A program made the translations under genes and the position numbers. Below, piece after piece: positions 6,631 through 10,717 of a stretch of 10,717 nt of DNA. The notes under the pieces are model-generated. The model had not been told where the DNA came from. It did no database searches and worked only from the letters and a program-made list of their open reading frames with translations. Each line of letters starts with the position of its first letter. Positions within the stretch are counted from its first letter, which is position 1. The DNA is from Acidobacteriota bacterium (GTDB lineage Bacteria > Acidobacteriota > Terriglobia > Versatilivoradales > Versatilivoraceae), in NCBI GenBank assembly GCA_026706225.1, contig JAPOZE010000649.1, positions 1 through 10,717 on the forward strand, read 5' to 3'.

Positions 6631-9549
6631 ATGCGGACTCACGGGAGCATTCTCGCCCTGGCTTTCCTCGGCCTGGCCTCATTCCCGCCGGCCGGTCTGG
6701 GTGAGGAGGAGAAGGCCGCGGCCCAACCGGCCGCCCCAACCCCCGCTCCGCGGACCATTGCCGGACTGGGCCCCCTCCAGCCCGTGGGGTCCCCGTCCCC
6801 GGCTCCAGCCGTTCCCATCGAACTGCGCAGCGCCATTCGGGAATACCGGGCCCAGATCCAGCGGATCACGCTGGATTACCCCGGCAGCGAGAAGGGCAGC
6901 GGTTCCCGGCTCATCTCTCGGGATTACCGCGGAAACCTCTACCATTATTTCCGCAACGACGCGCTGGATGCCCTGCCTCACGAGGTCCGGCAGGCCAATG
7001 GGACCAAATCGGTCCTGCGGCGGAATCAGTTCGGTTTCAACCTGACCGGACCGGTCACGGTTCCGGGACTCTACGACGGCAGGGGGCAGACCTTCTTCTC
7101 CATCGTTTACGAAGGCACCCGGGAAAGGATCTCGCGGCCCTTCCTGGGAGACGTCCTGACCCCGCTGCAGCGTTCGGGAGACTTTTCCGACCTGGTCGAC
7201 AACGCCGGCCGCCCGGTCCCCATCTACGACCCGGCCACCACCCGGCCCAACCCCGACTACGATCCCGGCCAACCGGTGTCTCTGTCCAATCTTCAGTACC
7301 TCCGCGACCCCTTTCCGGGGAACCGCATCCCGGCCCACCGGCTGGACCCGGTCGCCCTGAAGGCCCTGGCCTACTATCCTCATCCCAACACCAGCGTGGG
7401 CCCATTCCTGCGGAACAATTTCTTCACCAACGCGGCCGAAACCAACACTCCCAATGGAACGGTGTGGAAGCTGGACCACGACGTCGGAACCAGGCACAAG
7501 CTCACCTGGAACGGCCGCTTCTCCAGCGGGATCGACGGCGCTTCCCCGATTTTCGACAACCCGGCAAACCCGCGCAGGCCCCAGCGCCGCGTCGGCTCCA
7601 GGAGCGGGAGGTTCAGCCATACCTTCAGCGTCTCGCCCCGGGTGGTCAACCAGTTCTCCCTGTGGGCGCGACATCGTTCCCTGGCCAGCGCCCAGGAGAA
7701 TGTCTACCGGACTCATTTCCCGGAACAACTCGGCATCGAGGGACTCAGCGGCGGCGCCTTTCCTCGATTCAGCCTGGGGCATTTTGTCAGTATCGGCACC
7801 CAGCCCGGGGCGTTGGCCCGCTACCAGATTGCCGACTTTTCGATGTCTGAGGCAATCAGCCTGCGCTACAACAAGCACAATCTGAAGCTGCACGGCAAGG
7901 CCTACCGGCGACAGGTGAACAGCTTTCGCTCCCGGTACCCTTCGGGCCTATTCGATTTCTCCGGCGACCTGACGGGACTGCCGGGCATCAACAACACGGG
8001 AAGCCCCGCCGCCCAGTTCCTGCTGGGGATGCCCGACCGCGCCGAGCAGTCGATGGTCTTGCACCCCACCTACCTGCGATCGGAGCAGTACGAGGTGGGA
8101 TTCACCGACGAATACCAGGTCACTCCCAAGCTCACCTGGACATTTCGGTTGAACCTGGAATTCGACACGGCGCCTCGTGAAAAATTCGACCGGCTCTCCA
8201 GCTTGGACCTCGGGGGTTTGAACCCCGAGAACGGGCGACCCGGGGTCCTCGTATTCGCAGGCCGGGAGGGTCAGCCCCGAACCTTTATGCCCAACCAGCT
8301 CAACTGGGAACCCGGAGTCTCGGTGGCGGTGAGCCCCTGGGGAGATCGCAGGACGGTCGTACGCGCCAACTACGGGCTCTATTCCGATTCCCTTCCACTG
8401 AACCCGACTCACCTGGGCACCTTGGGGTTCAACGCCACGCCGCTGCTCACTTCGTCCAACCGGCAGTTGGAGCCGGTCATGCTGCTCCGCCAGGGTTTCC
8501 CCCAGGTGACCAACCCACCGGACCTCACCTCGACTGCCGCCAACCACCTGGATGCCGCCTACTTCGAGCCCGATACCGAAATGCCCGATGTCCACGAGTG
8601 GCGGCTGGAAATCGAGAGAGACTTTTCCGACTTCGCGGTGCGGGTGGCCTACATCGGGGAACGCGGAACGCATCTCCCCATGGGTAACGACGTCAATCTC
8701 AACGCCCTGGCCCCTTCCGCCCTGCAGTTCAGGGACCGGCTGAACGACCTGGACTTCAGGCAGTCGCTGCGGCCCTTTCCCCACTATCGCCGCATCGCTC
8801 ATGGGTACGGCTACCCTGCCGGATCGAACGCCATCCATCGCGGGGTGCTCCGGGTCGACAAGCGACTTTCCAGGGGACTGAGCTTCACCGGCTCTTATTC
8901 CTATTCCAAGGCCATCGACACTTTGCTGAAAGGCAAGCCCCCGCAGAATTCGACCGACCTGCAGGCCGAAAAGTCGCTCTCCTCCAACGACAGGACCCAC
9001 CGCTTGAGAGCCAGTTATCTCTATGAGCTGCCCTTCGGCGAAGGCCGCCGTTTCTCCAGCTCCCACCATTGGATCAACGCCCTGGGACGAGGATGGACCC
9101 TGAGCGGCATGAGCATCTTCCAGAGCGGCACCCCGATTCAACTGAGACCCCTGTTCAACAACACCGGCGGAGTCGCCGAATCCCTGAGGGTCAATCGGGT
9201 TCCCGGGGTCGATCCCCACCCGGAGGATCGCTCGCCATGGATGTGGTTCAATCCTCTGGCCTTCGAGCAGCCGGCCGACTTCACCCTGGGAAACGGGTCG
9301 CGCTACCATCCAACCTTGCGGAATCCCAGCTTCTGGAACCTCGACATGTCCCTGAGCAAGCGGTTGCCGGTGAGCGAGGACTGGACGCTGGAGGTCATTG
9401 GCGAGGCCTTCAACGCCCTCAACCACGCCAACCTCAACCGGCCCGACACCTTCATCGGATCCCGCGAAAATCCCAACAGCAACGCCGGCAGGATTATCGG
9501 CTCCCGGGGCGGGCGCATCGTCCAGCTTGGACTCCGTGTGAGCTTTTAG
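6631..9549 (+). CDS. Oar-like TonB-dependent-receptor-type outer-membrane barrel lacking most of the plug
   Basis: A 972-residue protein of the large TonB-dependent-receptor/Oar-like family that is greatly expanded in Acidobacteriota. Such proteins usually take up polymers or other nutrients across the outer membrane, but the substrate here cannot be told. A signal peptide (about 1-24, ILALAFLGLASFPPAGLG) is followed by a Pro/Ala-rich linker (25-62). From IREYRAQ (69-75) the sequence matches the junction between plug and barrel, then family landmarks follow: YHYFRNDALDA (104-114), RRNQFGFNLTGPV, FFSIVYEGTRERISRPF, RSGDFSDL, RDPFPGNRIPAHRLDPVA. Near the end come FNALNHANLNRPD and a C-terminal phenylalanine, as expected for outer-membrane insertion. 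The usual N-terminal carboxypeptidase-like domain and nearly all of the plug are missing. I chose ATG at 6631 because the signal peptide begins there and the promoter lies just upstream. The frame is open further back to a GTG at 6556, and the ribosome binding site is weak. Confidence 0.88.
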   Translation: MRTHGSILALAFLGLASFPPAGLGEEEKAAAQPAAPTPAPRTIAGLGPLQPVGSPSPAPAVPIELRSAIREYRAQIQRITLDYPGSEKGSGSRLISRDYRGNLYHYFRNDALDALPHEVRQANGTKSVLRRNQFGFNLTGPVTVPGLYDGRGQTFFSIVYEGTRERISRPFLGDVLTPLQRSGDFSDLVDNAGRPVPIYDPATTRPNPDYDPGQPVSLSNLQYLRDPFPGNRIPAHRLDPVALKALAYYPHPNTSVGPFLRNNFFTNAAETNTPNGTVWKLDHDVGTRHKLTWNGRFSSGIDGASPIFDNPANPRRPQRRVGSRSGRFSHTFSVSPRVVNQFSLWARHRSLASAQENVYRTHFPEQLGIEGLSGGAFPRFSLGHFVSIGTQPGALARYQIADFSMSEAISLRYNKHNLKLHGKAYRRQVNSFRSRYPSGLFDFSGDLTGLPGINNTGSPAAQFLLGMPDRAEQSMVLHPTYLRSEQYEVGFTDEYQVTPKLTWTFRLNLEFDTAPREKFDRLSSLDLGGLNPENGRPGVLVFAGREGQPRTFMPNQLNWEPGVSVAVSPWGDRRTVVRANYGLYSDSLPLNPTHLGTLGFNATPLLTSSNRQLEPVMLLRQGFPQVTNPPDLTSTAANHLDAAYFEPDTEMPDVHEWRLEIERDFSDFAVRVAYIGERGTHLPMGNDVNLNALAPSALQFRDRLNDLDFRQSLRPFPHYRRIAHGYGYPAGSNAIHRGVLRVDKRLSRGLSFTGSYSYSKAIDTLLKGKPPQNSTDLQAEKSLSSNDRTHRLRASYLYELPFGEGRRFSSSHHWINALGRGWTLSGMSIFQSGTPIQLRPLFNNTGGVAESLRVNRVPGVDPHPEDRSPWMWFNPLAFEQPADFTLGNGSRYHPTLRNPSFWNLDMSLSKRLPVSEDWTLEVIGEAFNALNHANLNRPDTFIGSRENPNSNAGRIIGSRGGRIVQLGLRVSF

Positions 9550-9617
9550 TGTCCTGTCTCGGAACACTCGCCTGACCGGCCGAGCAACTGAATTCCTCGT
9601 GAAGAGAGGGGACCCCG

Positions 9618-10616
9618 GTGTTTCCCGGCGGTATTTCACCAGTCAAATGGCCGGCGGTACTGGGGCTTTGCCTGCTGCTGCCGCTCGCCGGGCTGCCTGC
9701 CGAAAAAACTCCTGCCGCGGGCGGCATTCGCTTTTGCGTTCCCTTCTGGATACTGAAAGACGGAGCGCCGGTCCAACCCCGGATGGGCCGCGAAGACCTC
9801 TCCATTTTTGCCGGCCCGGAGCCCTTGCAAATTACTCGGCAGGAGCAACCGGGCACCTCTACCTTTCTCTTTCTGGCCTTCGACCTGGTCGAAGATCAGG
9901 CCCCCATCAACGCCGCCAAACAGGCGCTGGCCCAAGAGGTCCGGAAGTTGGGACCGGAGTACTGGGTGGGGCTCATCGGAGTGCAGGAGACCCTCTCGGT
10001 GATTCAGGATCCGACCAGGGACAAACGGCTCCTGTTGAGTAAAATCCGGCAGAGCCGCCAGTTCGGCAAGGCCGGCCTGCTCGAATCCGTCCAGGCCCTG
10101 GCCGACTTTTCCTCTTCCCTGATGCGCAAGAGCAGTGTCCGGGTGGCCGTCATTCTGGTCACCGACAGCGATGTGGCCAACTACCGGACCGAATACAGCA
10201 ACCCACCGATCAACCGCAGCGACCGCAGGGACCTCAGCCGCCGCTTTGAGGGCCGGGCGCTGCAGGAAGAAATCTCCCGCCTTTCGACGGCCATGGTGCG
10301 TTTCCCCGTCCCCCTGCTGGTGGTCCACGTGGCTCCCGGGAGAGACTCGCTCAACCGCACCTACCAGGACGGCCTGATGCAGGTAACCGGCGCCGCGGGG
10401 GGCCGGCTGTTCCTTTCCAAGTCGACCGGGGATATTCCCCGCACTCTCGAGGAAGCCTTCCAATGGGCAGACAGTTTCTATGCCGTTGAATTCGAAGTCC
10501 CTTCGAGGCCGAGTGGCCTGTTCGAGATCGAGGCCAGGCTCGGCGCCACGCTTTCCCCCACCTTGCGCCTGACCCATCCGGCCAGGCTTTTCTTTCCCTC
10601 CGAAGCCCAGCCCTGA
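9618..10616 (+). CDS. Secreted VWFA-domain protein of the acidobacterial type
   Basis: A 332-residue exported protein resembling the 'VWFA-related Acidobacterial domain' family (TIGR03436), whose function is unknown. GTG at 9618 is preceded by GAGAGGGG about 7 bases upstream. A signal peptide (about 10-28, PAVLGLCLLLPLAGLPA) precedes a family-like entry segment (40-72, with ILKDGAPVQPRMGREDLSIF). A von Willebrand A-like fold follows: first strand FLFLAFDL (83-90), helix and strand VGLIGVQETLSVIQD (117-131), core strand VAVILVTDSD (176-185) and later strand VPLLVVHVA (231-239). The first metal-site loop reads FDLVED rather than D-x-S-x-S, so the metal ion-dependent adhesion site looks incomplete. 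It starts 68 bases after the upstream barrel gene with no convincing terminator between them, so the two are probably co-transcribed. A partnership is possible but unproven. Confidence 0.8.
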   Translation: MFPGGISPVKWPAVLGLCLLLPLAGLPAEKTPAAGGIRFCVPFWILKDGAPVQPRMGREDLSIFAGPEPLQITRQEQPGTSTFLFLAFDLVEDQAPINAAKQALAQEVRKLGPEYWVGLIGVQETLSVIQDPTRDKRLLLSKIRQSRQFGKAGLLESVQALADFSSSLMRKSSVRVAVILVTDSDVANYRTEYSNPPINRSDRRDLSRRFEGRALQEEISRLSTAMVRFPVPLLVVHVAPGRDSLNRTYQDGLMQVTGAAGGRLFLSKSTGDIPRTLEEAFQWADSFYAVEFEVPSRPSGLFEIEARLGATLSPTLRLTHPARLFFPSEAQP

Positions 10617-10717
10617 CCTGAGCGTTCCCGGGCACCCAGGTGCTTGCCCCAGCCCGTGCCTGCCTAGCCCGCATTTCTCACCAGGTCGCTGGATTCATGA
10701 TGAAAGGCCATTTATTT

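Noticed and set aside
9549..9567. Possible hairpin right after the barrel stop codon (GTGTCC with GGAACAC)
   Set aside because: The stem is short, has a bulge and is not followed by a T tract, so it is not a convincing terminator.
7948..9639. A 563-codon minus-strand open frame opposite the barrel gene
   Set aside because: It has low-complexity Gly/Val/Glu composition with no motif, while the plus-strand frame has clear barrel-family landmarks.
10617..10717. Tail of the window, including ATG ATG at 10697-10702 as a possible new gene start
   Set aside because: Only seven codons are visible, with a weak ribosome binding site. A short GCAC/GTGC pairing near 10633-10644 is too weak for a terminator.

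Overview
The window looks like a chromosomal segment of a GC-rich Gram-negative bacterium, most likely a member of the Acidobacteriota. The main pointers are an Oar-like TonB-dependent-receptor-type outer-membrane barrel and a protein resembling the 'VWFA-related Acidobacterial domain' family. A two-gene b'/b stator in the ATP synthase cluster is compatible with this. The lineage is inferred from gene families only; there is no rRNA gene in the window.

Left part, minus strand (1-5931): an F-type ATP synthase cluster read leftwards in the order b' (atpF'), b (atpF), delta (atpH), alpha (atpA), gamma (atpG), beta (atpD), epsilon (atpC, running off the window's left edge). Genes are separated by 5-32 bases or overlap, so they probably form one operon. 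A candidate promoter and a leader hairpin lie before atpF'. The F0 genes for subunits a and c are not upstream of b', where an unrelated divergent gene sits instead, so they must be encoded elsewhere.

The most unusual thing in the window is inside atpD. At 700-786 a 44-base insertion made of a direct 32-bp repeat plus an inverted 12-base copy builds a 23-bp perfect inverted repeat and shifts the reading frame at codon 381. The DELSEED region and the rest of the C-terminus continue intact in the other frame. Removing exactly 44 bases restores a normal 471-residue beta subunit. Because beta is normally indispensable, this is either an assembly or amplification artefact, a minority template-switch mutation, or a reversible inactivation.

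Right part, plus strand (6067-10616): a MutT-like Nudix hydrolase is followed by a sigma70-like promoter that overlaps its stop codon. Next comes a 972-residue TonB-dependent-receptor-like barrel that lacks the usual N-terminal carboxypeptidase-like domain and almost all of the plug. A secreted von Willebrand factor A-like protein with a degenerate metal site follows 68 bases later. The last two are probably co-transcribed and both act in the cell envelope. The final 100 bases hold no clear gene or terminator.
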